Part shown: in pieces, positions 9,901-20,500 of the stretch
Numbering within the stretch: position 1 is the first letter of the stretch
Layout of the letters: every line of letters starts with the position of its first letter
From: Tribonema minus
Lineage: Eukaryota > Sar > Xanthophyceae > Tribonematales > Tribonemataceae
NCBI GenBank assembly: GCA_017506865.1
Contig: JAFCMP010000006.1
Location: forward strand, 248,001-312,000
Length of the DNA: 64,000 bases
Reading direction: 5' to 3'
The notes under the pieces: generated by a model
Seen by the model: the letters and a program-made list of their open reading frames with translations, nothing else
Database searches by the model: none
What the model was told of the DNA's origin: nothing
Translations under genes and position numbers: made by a program

Positions 9901-10678
9901 AGTTGGGAGGGTTCCGCTGCGCACTGCATCATGACATCATGGGTTGGCGTCGCATGTGCGCGGTGCATGGTCTGGCAACGACGCCGTGAGTGCCGAACGA
10001 GCATTGGCGCACAGCTCTCAGTGGTAATCGGCGATTCGCTGAAGATTTCGGATCCCCTGCTTCAAGTACCGATGGATCTTCCGTCCACCCCTCATGTGCC
10101 ACGTGCAGACACTTGCAGCCGATCGAGTGACTGCAATAACCAGCGCCTTGGCATAGCATTGCGTTTGCAATGCGCGTGATCCGTACAGCAGCGAACTTCC
10201 GCTGCCTGACCAAGCCCAACTGGCAAAACTGTACGCCGCAGAGGTGCCCGGATAACGCTGAACAACTGCCGGTGCAGCAGTATTTCCTTTCGGACAGTAA
10301 CGAGGCAGGATCAAAGATCTGCACTGCAGTCTTTTGATAACTTCATACCTGCAACTCCCCATAAAGCTCGCTCTCGAGCATGAAATCCCTCCTCTTGTTG
10401 AGTTCCTTGTACAGCTGCTTGTCGGTGACCTCTCCGGCGGGAGCTGAGCCACCATTCCCTCTCGCCTTCAGTTCGCTGAAGAACTCCTCCGTCGTCGCCA
10501 GAGCCTCCTCGCTAGGCTCGCGCGCGTTGTCTTCGCTGTCTGGCGGCGCCATTTGGATCCTGCGTGATGCTGCTGTACATCGACGAAACACCGATTGTTG
10601 CAACGCAGCAGGGACGAACGCTGTCGCCACATTGGCTGCGCCGCCACCCACCAACAGCAAGGCTCGTGCTAACCGCAT
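6977..10678 (-). CDS. Probable plastid protein with DUF4864/NTF2-like domain
   Basis: Six exons join in phase: 10678-10349, 8612-8475, 8129-8005, 7746-7662, 7377-7301, 7223-6977 (1002 nt, 333 residues). Exons 1-3 and 6 have clear splice sites; the acceptor of exon 5 (GCTCAGAG) is chosen to keep phase. Residues 1-23 form a hydrophobic leader ending ATA-FVP, like the signal peptide plus Phe of red-lineage secondary plastid presequences. After an acidic/Ser linker, about residues 125-190 (TPNEVIMLLLEALRTND, VFYRFTSPSS, Y..LLTRW) and the last 40 (AYQLLRLRD, QHGGCWLLDSVIV) follow the order of DUF4864-type NTF2-fold proteins. No enzyme function is known for these. Plastid location is inferred. Confidence 0.75.
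7579..7863 (-). repeat. Exon-edge echoes of exon 3 (right edge), three copies
   Basis: The end of exon 3 with its donor (minus strand GCCATCAACTACCCACGGTAAG at about 8026-8001) recurs downstream as ATC.ACTATCCGCGGTGAGAT at 7863-7842 and 7830-7811, and as ATCAACTCTCCGCAGTGAGA at 7598-7579. Each copy keeps a GT(A/G)AG or GTGAG donor-like string. The 7579 copy lies past exon 4, so the series spans that exon. Confidence 0.75.
7881..7930 (+). repeat. Interstitial CCCTAA telomere-like tract
   Basis: About eight degenerate CCTAAC units lie in intron 3 of the minus-strand gene. Confidence 0.9.
8600..8872 (-). repeat. Exon-edge echoes of exon 2 (left edge)
   Basis: The acceptor and first bases of exon 2 (plus-strand sense TGCGATTCTGCGGCCGATG at 8606-8624) are repeated at 8654-8672, 8703-8722 and, more diverged, 8850-8866. 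The first three make a roughly 50-bp tandem array that also carries intron bases (AGCAAG.GGGAAAGTATGA). Copies lie upstream of the exon in gene orientation. Confidence 0.75.
8613..10348. other. Intron 1 of the plastid-type protein gene
   Basis: Apart from the exon-2 edge copies at its 3' side, this 1.7-kb intron shows no gene, element or repeat that I can support. Confidence 0.6.
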
Positions 10679-11135
10679 ATCTTGCACTGCAGATATACAG
10701 CTTTTTTGAAAAAAAAAAAAGCAGGGCTACTTCAAGGTATACGTACGTAGGCATGAAGGAGCATCATCGCCTTCCCCCCAAACGTCTGCAATCGAAAGTG
10801 GCATGTCGTTCAGCAGCCTCCTGATATAACACACATCAAGCATCCCGTATTGCTGGTCGCTGTCGATGCATGGGTCAGGTAGGTTGTCTCCACACAAGCA
10901 AATCAGAAACATTACACGTGTGTTCTGTGGTCTCACACCTGCATTGCGCAGACCAGCAATTGTCCACAAGCATCACCAGCGGAGAACAAACAATGACAAG
11001 AGCTTGAGCTGTGCGCAGCACATGTCCTCGTGGCATTGAGTCTGCTCCCCTCGTATACCTACCCGGCTACCCCCCCCGCGCCCCTGATCCCCCATCCACG
11101 CATGCACCCCCCCCCCCTCCCCCACAACAAACGCT
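10679..11135. other. Intergenic spacer between two minus-strand genes
   Basis: The spacer carries the 3' region of the Y14 gene and the promoter of the plastid-type gene. It contains a C-rich tract (11070-11122). No TATA box or regulatory motif stands out. Confidence 0.5.
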
Positions 11136-12861
11136 TCATCTTCGCTGCCGGTTAAACCGTCCGCGACTTCCGCCCCCGCCCCCACCGCCGCCGCTGCCGC
11201 CGCCGCCACCGCCGCCGTGCCGCCGCTTGCCCTCGGAAGGCGAAACGAAAGCCCAGTCCACGCTGATGGTCTGACCCAGGAGCTCTTGTCCGTCCATCTG
11301 AGCAATGGCGTCGGACGCTTCTGTCTCCTCTGCGTACTCAATGGCCGCGTACCCCTTGACGAAGCCGTTTCGCCGATCCAGGTTCATCTGGAAGCCCTTC
11401 ACGTCTCCAAAGTCCTGGGGAGGGGGGAGGGGGGTGGGGGGGTGCTTCAAGTAGGTTCTTAGCATTTGAAGTTGCTGGTGATCATCTAAAGGTAGGCAAA
11501 GCCCAACTGAAACAAGCGCCAGGTGGAAGTGACATCGCCTTGATCTGTGAGGTAGAGCACACTGCTCAGGGTTATGGTGATATTGTGATAGTCTGGACAC
11601 CACAGAGTGTGCTGTGATGAAGCTTTTGCTGTTGACGACCAAGTGTCGCACTGCGTTGATTGCCTGGCACAGATACCAGTGCCATGTGCTCAACCACCCA
11701 CGTTGTCGTTGCCACAGCCACATCTTGTACCATTGCAGCAATACGATCTTTCAAGAGGTACGCCTTGAATGAGAGAGGCAGCAGTGCAGCAGCAGTGTGC
11801 CTGGCTGCTGTTGACTATGGGCACCGGTGCTATGCGAGCAAGTCAGTTCAACGTTGACTGCTGACACAAGTGTGTGGTCGTTTCTACCTTACTGCAACCA
11901 CGAGGGCCTCAAAGATGTGTCGGAGTTGAAGTTGCAGTCGTTCACTTGAACTCATGAATGCCCCAGAGCAATGCTAGCTGTTGCCCAGCGCATGCAAGAT
12001 CATTTGCGCAGCTATGGTCGAGGCTAACATCGCCATCAACGCCACACAGTGGCTGCTGCTGCGCTGTTATGCGAACAGTAACACGCCTCTGTGCCCCTGC
12101 TATGCATAATGTAGGTGGCGTGCACAGACAGGGACTAAGACAGTAAAAGTAACTGCTTGGTGATGTTGAAAATTCTTGTGACCATATCTGTAAGCCACCA
12201 TTATATATATTTTTTGCTGATGGCAAATCCGCTTACGGCCTACTCAACAGGCAGCAAATGTCTGCTTGAAAAAAAACATGTTTGACGGCTGGTCATAGCC
12301 ACCAGGTCACTTCTCTTCAACCACTAGCGCCAGGGTGTTGTGACGCACAGAAGAAGCGGCTTTGACTGTGATGTCAAATGACCAGCTTGGCAGTGCTCTT
12401 TCTCGCAGCGAGGCTGTGAGTTAACCAACCGATACGGTAAGCAGAGGCCCTTCCGGCACATTGCACCACACCCCAGCGTGCAGCACGATAACAAGAGCTC
12501 CAGCGCAAAAATCCAGAGCATGTGACTTACTAGCAGATTTTGCGAGCAATCTTCTCAGCTTTTGCAATAACAACTTCTGAACTTCAATTCTTACCGCGAA
12601 GGCGTCAATCACTTGGTCCTCCCCAGCTTCTTCGTGCACTCCCGTGACGAATATCACCCATCCCTCCACGCTCTTCGCCCCTGCCCCCTTCCCTTCGCTC
12701 TGCACCCTGTCGTAAACGCCTCCCCTGGCTGCCCTGTCGTCTGTGCCAAGGTGCCCCCTCCCGCGCTGGATCTTTGAGGCTATCTTGGGGGCAGGGGCGG
12801 CTGCTGCTGCGCCGCCGCCATCCGACATATCGTCGGGCTCGAAGTCGAGCTGATCCGCCAT
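11136..12861 (-). CDS. RBM8A: RNA-binding protein Y14 (exon junction complex core)
   Basis: Two exons, 12861-12595 and 11414-11136, join in phase 0 across a 1,180-nt GT-AG intron, giving 181 residues (human Y14 has 174). Residues 1-65 are acidic then basic (MADQLDFEPDD at the start). One RRM spans about 66-146: WVIFVTGVHEEA (RNP2 region), NLDRRNGFVKGYAAIEY (RNP1), GQTISVDWAFV. This closely follows Y14 and differs from generic RRMs. The tail is a Gly run ending in RGRFNRQRR, replacing the usual RS/RG tail. Y14 pairs with Mago nashi in the exon junction complex deposited on spliced mRNA, and acts in nuclear export and nonsense-mediated decay. It is divergent from SAR1, with 402 bp between starts. 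Confidence 0.95.
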
Positions 12862-13263
12862 GCTGCTTGCTGCTGTTAGTCACTTGCAAGTAGCCTGAGA
12901 GATACCCCAAGACAAAGTCCTCTGCCGTGCTTCAGGTAGCTCGGGTAGAGTGGATCGCGAGACTGTCGACCGCGCTGAAAAGAATGAGCGTCTTTTAAGC
13001 AGCGCTGATACTAACCCCGCTGCGCTGCTATTAAGCTATCCTTCACACTGCACTGCTCTCTCTCTCTCTCTCTCTTTCAAGTTTTCATCTTCATCGGTCC
13101 AGCTGCTCATCACCGCGAAAATGTGAAAAAAAAAGAAGGTGCAAACAAGATCAGAGGCGAGACACAGGAGCCACGTTCGAGCTCCGCAGGCGTCCAGGGG
13201 TTGTCTACAGCAAGCCACTTCGCAGTGACCTTCTTCCCTGAATAACACACCTCTAGTGGAGGG
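12862..13263. promoter_or_regulatory. Divergent promoter region between Y14 and SAR1
   Basis: The two start codons face away from each other across 402 bp. A (CT) tract lies at 13052-13076. No TATA box or known element was identified, so the promoter role is inferred from gene orientation only. Confidence 0.4.
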
Positions 13264-16200
13264 ATGTTTTTCGTAGATTGGTTCTACAACGTTTTGGCCT
13301 CTTTAGGTGAGCGCTCCAGCCTGCCTATAGCGACGCTCGCAGCGGAGCTAGCGGACTCCAGGTCCTTCTTGTTTGGTTGGATGGCTTTGGCCTCCATGCC
13401 TATGCGCTTCATGGCGATCATCAACAGCGCTTAACCCTTGCGAGCCGCCTTCTGGCGCTGCGCTCTGGGTGTTGGTGACAATATATATGCTGCGATTTGT
13501 CTGTTGCCAATGCTCTCGCCGTCCGCTACTTCTTAGGTTTCTACCACAAGAGCGCCAAAATCCTGTTTCTGGGGTTGGACAATGCGGGAAAGACGACGCT
13601 GCTGCACATGCTGAAGGAGAACAGGGTCCAAGTCCATCAGCCTACCTTGCATCCGAATCAGGTGACAAAGTGTCTTGCGATAGCGTTTTGCCTACAAAAA
13701 CGAATGTGATTTGCTACTCTTTCTGGTGGCGCTGTAGTTTATTTGTGTGATGCACTGGATTTTATGCTCCTGTGCAGATGCGCCCTCTCAGAATCCGGCA
13801 TGCCGGATTGCAAGGGTGCAGCTTTCGAGCACTCCCACTCGCAAGTGTGCTTTTTGTTCAGTTTGCTGATGTCGTCCTCCCAATTTTTGCTGTTGTGATG
13901 GCACCGCTGTATCGGATTGCCATAAACTATCAAGCCCTTAGCGATTTCATTCATATTCTTCTTGCCCCAACTTCAAAAACATCCATCAAGAGGTTTGACT
14001 CGCAGCAGCTGCGATCCGTCTCTTGCTGCCGCTTGAGCCATGCGGAGTCAAGTTCCAGTTCGTCCATGGCATTGAACAACATGTGTCGGTAGTGCCTCTG
14101 TTCATTAGCCTGCCTGCTGTCTTGTCTCAGTCGAGTCAGATCACATTTATTTGTTTTGAAATGTTTTCACTGCAGAAGCGCTTGGCTGCAGCGCTCACTG
14201 CAGCTTGTGCTTGAAAGCTAATCGAGTCAGATCACATCTACTTGTTTTCACTGCGGAAGCGCTTGGCTGCAGCGCTCACTGCAGCTTGTGCTTGAAAGCT
14301 CACAGGGGAGCCTTGTGGCACCTGGCGTCGGCAGCACGCTCTGAGCAGCAGTCGTGCTCTAACCCTAACCCTAAGCGATAGACTAGCATGCTTCGGATGG
14401 CCATGCCTGTGAATTGAGAATGGCGATCTGGAGGGCGCGGGGGTACGGTATGTAGGTATGGCTAAGACGGCGGTGAGGACGTCCAGGCAGCATCGCTTGT
14501 CGCAACACCTCATTCTGACAACACACAAGTCGTCACTTGATGCCATGCCCGGAGCGCCCTGTCCCTGCATTGCAAAACGCTCCAGAATTTTATTGTGATC
14601 ACACGGAAGGCCGTCGACGGTTTGCTACAGGACACAACTGGCGCCCTTCTTGCAGAGCGCAGGTGCTGCCTTCGTTCATTGGCGCTTAGTTGGAGAACAC
14701 CATTCACTGCGGGCATGCTGCGCCTGTGCCTACGCTTCTAAGCGCGCCCTCGTGCGCGCACTTGTGAAGTTGATGTTGGTGAACTTGATGTTGCCCTCAC
14801 TTACCACATGTCACACGGCTTCACGTTTGTGAACTTGATGTCGGCAAACTCCATGCTGGAGCGTGCTTGTGGAGGCCATCACACTGGAGTTTACAGGCGC
14901 GCACCGTCCGCTGCCACCAACACTTCACTTCCACTTTCAAAGCTACACTTGAAGTACACCATTCACTCCACTTCAGCAGCGCACATTATTCGCCATCGCC
15001 GCTGCATGTTCTAGCCAGAGCGCATGAAAGCAGCACTGCTCAGCCGAGCTGTGCTGTCAAACCCCCCGCCTCCCCCCCCCTTGACAGGATGAATTGATAG
15101 TGGGCAAGGTCAGATTCAAGACGTTTGACCTGGGAGGGCACGAGACGGCGCGCAAGCTCTGGAAGGACTACTTCACCACGGTGGACGGCGTGGTGTTCCT
15201 AGTGGACGCGCTGGACAGGACGCGCTTCCCGGAGGCTAAGACGGAGCTCGACGTGAGTGCTTCTACGTAGTCGTTTCGGAGGTGTCTTTGCAACTACTTG
15301 CACTGCCCATCAGTCGTGACTGTGTGAGTTCATTGCACCAATTCGTAGCTGGTGGACGAGCCGGACAGGACGCGCTTCCCGGAGGCTAAGACGGAGCTGG
15401 ATGCGAGGGCCTGTATGTAGTCATTTCGGAGGTCTGTTCTCAAATATCCGCCCTGCCTGCCGGTCACAAATGTATGATGTGATTGTACAGACTTACAGCT
15501 GATTGACACGCTAGACAGGACGCGCTTCTCGGAGGCGAAGACGGAGCTCGACGTGAGTGCCGCTGGCCTATCTGAAGGCGCCGGACAGGGCTGGTTATCA
15601 AGAACTTGTACTGCCTGCCAGTCACTACCATTCAAGTATTGTACTTCATACGTGGAAGTACAAGCTTTATAGCTGGCGGACGCGATGGCTCGGACGCGTT
15701 TCTTAAAGACTCAGGCTAAGGTGGAGCTCGCCGCAAGCGCCTCTAATCATCGTGGAGGTTCCACCAAGGCACACTGCCTCTCACTCACTGGACTCCTGAC
15801 AGCCAGCGTGAGGAACAGGGCTGCATGCGCCCCTGCTGCAGGTTGCGCAAAGCGCGACACGCTTGTGCTGCGTAACATACACAAACGCACAGGCGTGTTG
15901 CGCAAGTTTGATAGCTGGTGGTCGCGCCGGTTCGGACGCGCTGGTGCTGCTTGCCACGGTCTCATGCAGTCACACGCTGCCCATTCCGCTGCTGCTATCT
16001 CGATGGCAGTCCCTCCTGTGCGACGACAACCTGTCCAAGGTGCCGTTCCTGGTCCTGGGGAACAAGATTGACATGGCGCCTGCGGCCAGCGAGGACGAAC
16101 TGCGGTATGCGCTGGGGCTCTTTGACACGTTCGGCAAGGATAGCAAGCCGGACAACCCGGGGGTGCGGCCCATCGAGCTGTACATGTGCTCCGTCGTGAA

Positions 16201-16902
16201 GCGCATGGGATATGCCGATGGTGAGTCACCTCTTGCGCATGTGCGGTACGTGTCGGTGAAGTGGTGCTGGCCCTGACAATCCGGGGGTGCGACCCATTAA
16301 GCTGTACATGTGCTCCGTCGTGAAGCGCATGGGGTACGCCTACGGTGAGTCACCTCTTGCGCATGTTCCACACTTCAAGTGTTGATTCAAGTGTTAAAGT
16401 GCTGCTGGCAAGGACTTGGCAGTACTCAATCACCTGGGGATGCGGCCCATTGAGCTGTACATGTGCTCCGTCGTGAAGCCCGTGGGGTACGCCGACGGGT
16501 GAGTCACATGCATTCTACAGTTCAAGTGGCTGCAAGCGTTGAAGTAGAGTGTTTTATTCACGGAGTAAGCGCAGAAAATGCTGCCCTGTCAAGCATGCTA
16601 ATGCGGCAAGCCGCCGTTGCCGTTGCTGCTGCACAGACTGTCGGTGCTTGATGCCGCAGCACAGACTGTCAGAGCTTGGTTCTTCAAGAGGAGCGCAGAG
16701 TCCTCAGTGCAACAGACTGGCATGCTGGTGTGCAGCTTGAAGTCGAATTTTATGATCTCACAAAAACTTGCACAGTTGCTACGTCAACTGCACGCTGCCC
16801 ATGTCTTCTTGCTTGTCGAAACCGCGCGCTACGCTCACATCACATGCATGTCACGCCCCCTGTGTATGCGCAGGGTTCAAGTGGCTGGCGCAATTCATCT
16901 GA
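13264..16902 (+). CDS. SAR1: SAR1 small GTPase (COPII coat initiation)
   Basis: Five exons, 13264-13306, 13537-13661, 15088-15252, 16010-16220, 16874-16902, join exactly in phase to 573 nt, 190 residues, the usual length. The N-terminus [15 protein letters not shown] is the amphipathic membrane-inserting helix of Sar1. G1 is GLDNAGKT (27-34), the switch-I Thr lies in QPTLHP (51), G3 is DLGGHE (70-75, His74 catalytic), G4 is NKID (129-132), and the C-terminus is FKWLAQFI. Sar1-GTP inserts into ER membrane and recruits Sec23/24. Introns 3 and 4 carry conspicuous copies of the neighbouring exon ends. All catalytic elements are present, so the gene looks functional. Confidence 0.97.
14136..14300 (+). 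repeat. Tandem pair of ~85 bp in SAR1 intron 2
   Basis: Two copies contain GTCAGATCACAT, TTTTCACTGC.GAAGCGCTTG and GCAGCTTGTGCTTGAAAGCT. A short CCCTAA tract follows at 14358-14374. No exon sequence is involved. Confidence 0.9.
15347..15945 (+). repeat. Exon-edge echoes of SAR1 exon 3 (right edge), four copies
   Basis: The last ~55 nt of exon 3 plus donor (GGACGCGCTGGACAGGACGC to GACGTGAGTG, ending 15260) recur at 15347-15410, 15498-15560, 15671-15740 and, more diverged, 15911-15945. Spacing is about 150, 150, 175 and 240 bp. The intron bases after the donor are copied too, for example TCGTTTCGGAGGT and TCATTTCGGAGGT after the first two. The second copy keeps GACGTGAGTGC intact; the others have changed the GT. 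Confidence 0.95.
16275..16508 (+). repeat. Exon-edge echoes of SAR1 exon 4 (right edge), two copies
   Basis: The last ~70 nt of exon 4 and donor (GTGCGGCCCATCGAGCTGTA onward to GGTGAGTCACCTCTTGCGCA) are copied at 16275-16365 and 16428-16508 with few changes. The exact shared run CTGTACATGTGCTCCGTCGT in all three copies, and the shared intron sequence after the donor, show recent tandem duplication. Both copies keep a GTGAGTCAC donor. Confidence 0.95.
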
Positions 16903-17544
16903 GAGGGGCAAGGCGGGGAGAGGGGGAGGGGGCGCATGCGCGCTAGCAGGTGTCAGGTGGCGATGCTTAGCACGCACTGGCGCAGCAGCGAGAGCAAAGG
17001 GTGTGCGTGCGGTGCCAGCACACCTGTGTGCAAAGTGCACTATATGAATAGCCTTCAGTCACAGGGATAGGGGGGGCGGGGGTAGGGGAGGGCAGGGAGG
17101 CTGTATGCGTTCTCTCCGCAGTAAATTGAGACAGCCTGCAAAGCATGCTGCCTGTCAGCCTACGGTGATGCTGCTTGGCTGCTGCGGTTCATGCATGGCC
17201 TGCGTGTGCTGAGATTCGGCTCTGGATTTTGGTTCTGAAACATCAACTTGAAGTTTGTTGTGCAATGCTCACATGCTCCCATCATTTGCCCACCTGAGAG
17301 CCGGGCGTGCATCACCAGCAAGCTCAGACTTCTGGCAAAATGTGATCATCCTCAAGCAAAACTCAGAATTGTACACGCTGGTACAAAAATTATAAGTTGA
17401 AGTACACGCATAGGAAAGGAATCAATTCTGAACTCCATCCTGCAGTGGTGAGGTTTGTGAAAACTTCAACATCAACTTCAAGCGCGAAAAAAGTGTGTGT
17501 GTATTGTGCTTGCCCGGCCAACTAAAATTGCTAGGAAGGCGGTG
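16903..17544. other. Intergenic spacer SAR1-DPH1
   Basis: G-rich runs (16910-16930, 17068-17100) follow the SAR1 stop. The rest should hold the SAR1 3' end and DPH1 promoter. No gene or distinct element is seen. Confidence 0.5.
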
Positions 17545-20500
17545 ATGGATACCTGTGCGGACATAGAAGCAGCAGCTGGTGCTCTGCCGCAGCAGCCGGC
17601 AGCGCCAGCACTAGCAGCACCTCGAACCAATCGCAGACCACGACAAGCCCGCAGAGTTCCCGACAGCATCACAAATGATCCACAGCTCGCCGTCGCTATG
17701 GCTGCTCTGCCAGCCAACTACAATTTTGAAATACCCAAGACCATTTGGAAGATCCAGGAGCTAGTCCGAGAAGCAGCAGTCGGCATGTCACTTGCGCCCG
17801 GAGCAGCAGCAGCAGGAGCAGCGACACCGGCGGAGGCGGGAGCAGAAGCATTAGCAATACAGGCAGCACAGCCAGTAGCTCTGTCACCATCAGCAGCGGC
17901 GAATGCAAGGCCCAAAGTGGCGCTGCAGTTCCCCGAGGGACTGCTGATGTACTCCTGCGCTATAGCGGACATACTGGAGAGGTTCGCTGGCTGCGAGTGC
18001 GTGGTGTTGGGGGACGTGACCTATGGAGCCTGCTGCATTGACGATCTGACCGCAAAATCGCTCGGATGCGACATGATGGTGCACTACGGGCACAGCTGCC
18101 TGGTCCCAGTGTCTGCCACAGTCATCAGGTGCGTCTGTGCGCCACCCTGGCCTCGTGCATGCACAGTGCTGCTGATCATGTTCGGCAGCATTTCAGCTAA
18201 GATTAGTCTATGATCATGCCCGGAATTGCGGAAAGTGGCATTTGGAGTCTGGTCTCCAGATCATAGGCTGTTTCACTGCCTGTTGCCTCGCGCGTGTGCG
18301 ACGCGATGGCGCGCTTCGGAGCGCTGACACAGCTCTCTGCCTCCCCACGCCACAACTCGTCATTCACTTCTGCATACCAACAATCCTTACATGACCACAG
18401 CACATTCGTGATAAGCAGCAGGGGGCAAAATGAGGCGTAACTTAAAAAAAAAGAAAAGGTGCCGGTATTGGGCCTGACTCTAAGCAGCTTCCTGCTCAAC
18501 AACGGAGCGTCACTACACTGTTCACAACATTCGATGTCTGTCCACTCAGCACTGATTTTTGAAGCGTCTCTTCAAGCGCTTGAAGTTGAAGCGAGAAGCG
18601 CGCAGTAGCATGCGGGATACGGCCAGACCCAAGTCACAGCAGTGGCATGGAGCCTGGACGTGTGTTGGCTGCTCTGGGTGGGGTGAAGGGCGCGGTTTTG
18701 CGTCGTTGCACTGCCGCAAGCTGACGTCTATTCACGCGTGCGGAAAGTGCCACGTATTCGCGCGCGCAGATTGCCATGGACTGAGCCCCCCGTTGAGCAT
18801 TGCCATCAGCTGATGCATTCGTTTACAACCACAATGCAGAAGCGTTCGCTCAGCACCAGCACAGAGCGCAACATCCGACTGCAGCCCCCTCCCTCCCCCC
18901 CTCTTGCGCCTGTGCGCTCGTGAGTGCTGATCGCCATCAGACTGTAACCGCCTGTAACCGCCTGTTGAGCAATCACCACCGGTTAACCAGGAGCCATTCA
19001 CGACCGAGCAGCAGCGCGCTCAACACCAGTGCATCTCTCAAGCTTCAATTTTCGCACCAACCCCGGCAGGTGCCTGTACGCCATCCGTACTTGTGCAGCA
19101 GCGCTCAACACCTGTTCAAATGAGCGCTGTTTTGTTAGCAGTCGGGTTGCACTTGAAGATGTGCACTTGACGTCGCAGTTGTTCAACATCTGTTTGAGAT
19201 CAGTTCGAGATCTTCTGCACGGCTGAAACAGGTGAGCTGGAATGTAATGACACCATTGCACTTGCAATGCTCAGAATTCAATCTTGTTGACGTCACCCGG
19301 CGCAGGTGCCTGTACGTCTTTGTCGAGATCGCCATCGACGTGGATCATCTGTGCGAGTGCGTCAAAAAGACTTTTGCAGCCGGCACAGAAGTCGCACTCA
19401 TGGGAACAATTCAGTTTGCCAGCGCCGTTCACGAGGCGCGGACGCGGCTTGCGGAGCATTTGCCAGGTACGCATGTGTCCTAAAGTTGAAGTTTGAAGCT
19501 TGAAGTTGACGAAGCATCGACGCCGCGCTCATGGGCACCATTCAGTTCGACGGCGCGGTTCACGAGGCGCGGACGCGGCTCGCCGAGCATTTGCCAGGTA
19601 TGCATGCATGCATGGTTCATTATTTGAAGTTTGCAAATTGAAGAAGGTGGTGATACTTTGGAGTCACGCTCATGGGCACCCTCCAGCTTGCGGCCCTGTG
19701 CACGAGGCGCGGACGCAGCTTGCTGAGCACAGCCAGCACTATGTTTCATGCAGTTCCAAGTCGGCAAGCTGGTGATGCACAGGCATTGCCATTGAATGAG
19801 CACCATTCAGTTCGCCAGTGCCGTGCACGAGGTCCAAATGCAGCTCCTGAGCACTTGCCAGGCATGTATGTATGCATGATGTCCCAAGCGGCGGTCGATA
19901 TAGGGCATTGCTAGTGTTTGAATTGAACGTGGTGCCTCGTTGGCACCGACAGGACTCGTGAGGCTTGTAGAATATGCCAGGGCTGCGCGTCATATGGGCG
20001 GCGCGCGCCGAACAGAGCACTGCCACGACCTGCTAGCACGCCACTTGCAGCACAAGAGACACGCATGCACAGACAAGCCCTGCAGTACACGTCACAGCAC
20101 CAAAAGCGAGCACGTGAAATGCAACCTTCTCCAGTGCCGTGACCAGATTGGGAGCCACATGAGGCACGTCACAGGCATGTGTATACTTCAACTTTGACAT
20201 TGACGGCAATCTCTGTACATGCGCATCTGCGCATCTCCTCCGCCGGTACTTCCCTCTCCGTGACCGCAATGCTAATCAAGACCCCCACAGGCGTTCTTCA
20301 ACAGCTTCAAGCATGTGCGTACGAATGCGTCTGTCTGCGCACTACTTCAACTTAGGAGCCCCAGATGACCTCCCTTCCCAACGCTGTCAGGCACGTCGGT
20401 CCCCCAGGAAATGTCCCTGGGGAAGTCCTGGGTGACGTGTTCAATGAGCTTCAAGCATGCGCGCAAGCATGCGTCCCTCTGCGCACTACCTCCACCAAAG

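Noticed and set aside
11136-11240. Plus-strand proline-rich open frame
   Set aside because: It is the complement of the Gly-rich tail of Y14.
15352-15945. Reading the repeated SAR1 exon ends as additional coding exons
   Set aside because: Including any of them would duplicate the switch-II end of the GTPase; the five-exon model already gives exactly 190 residues.
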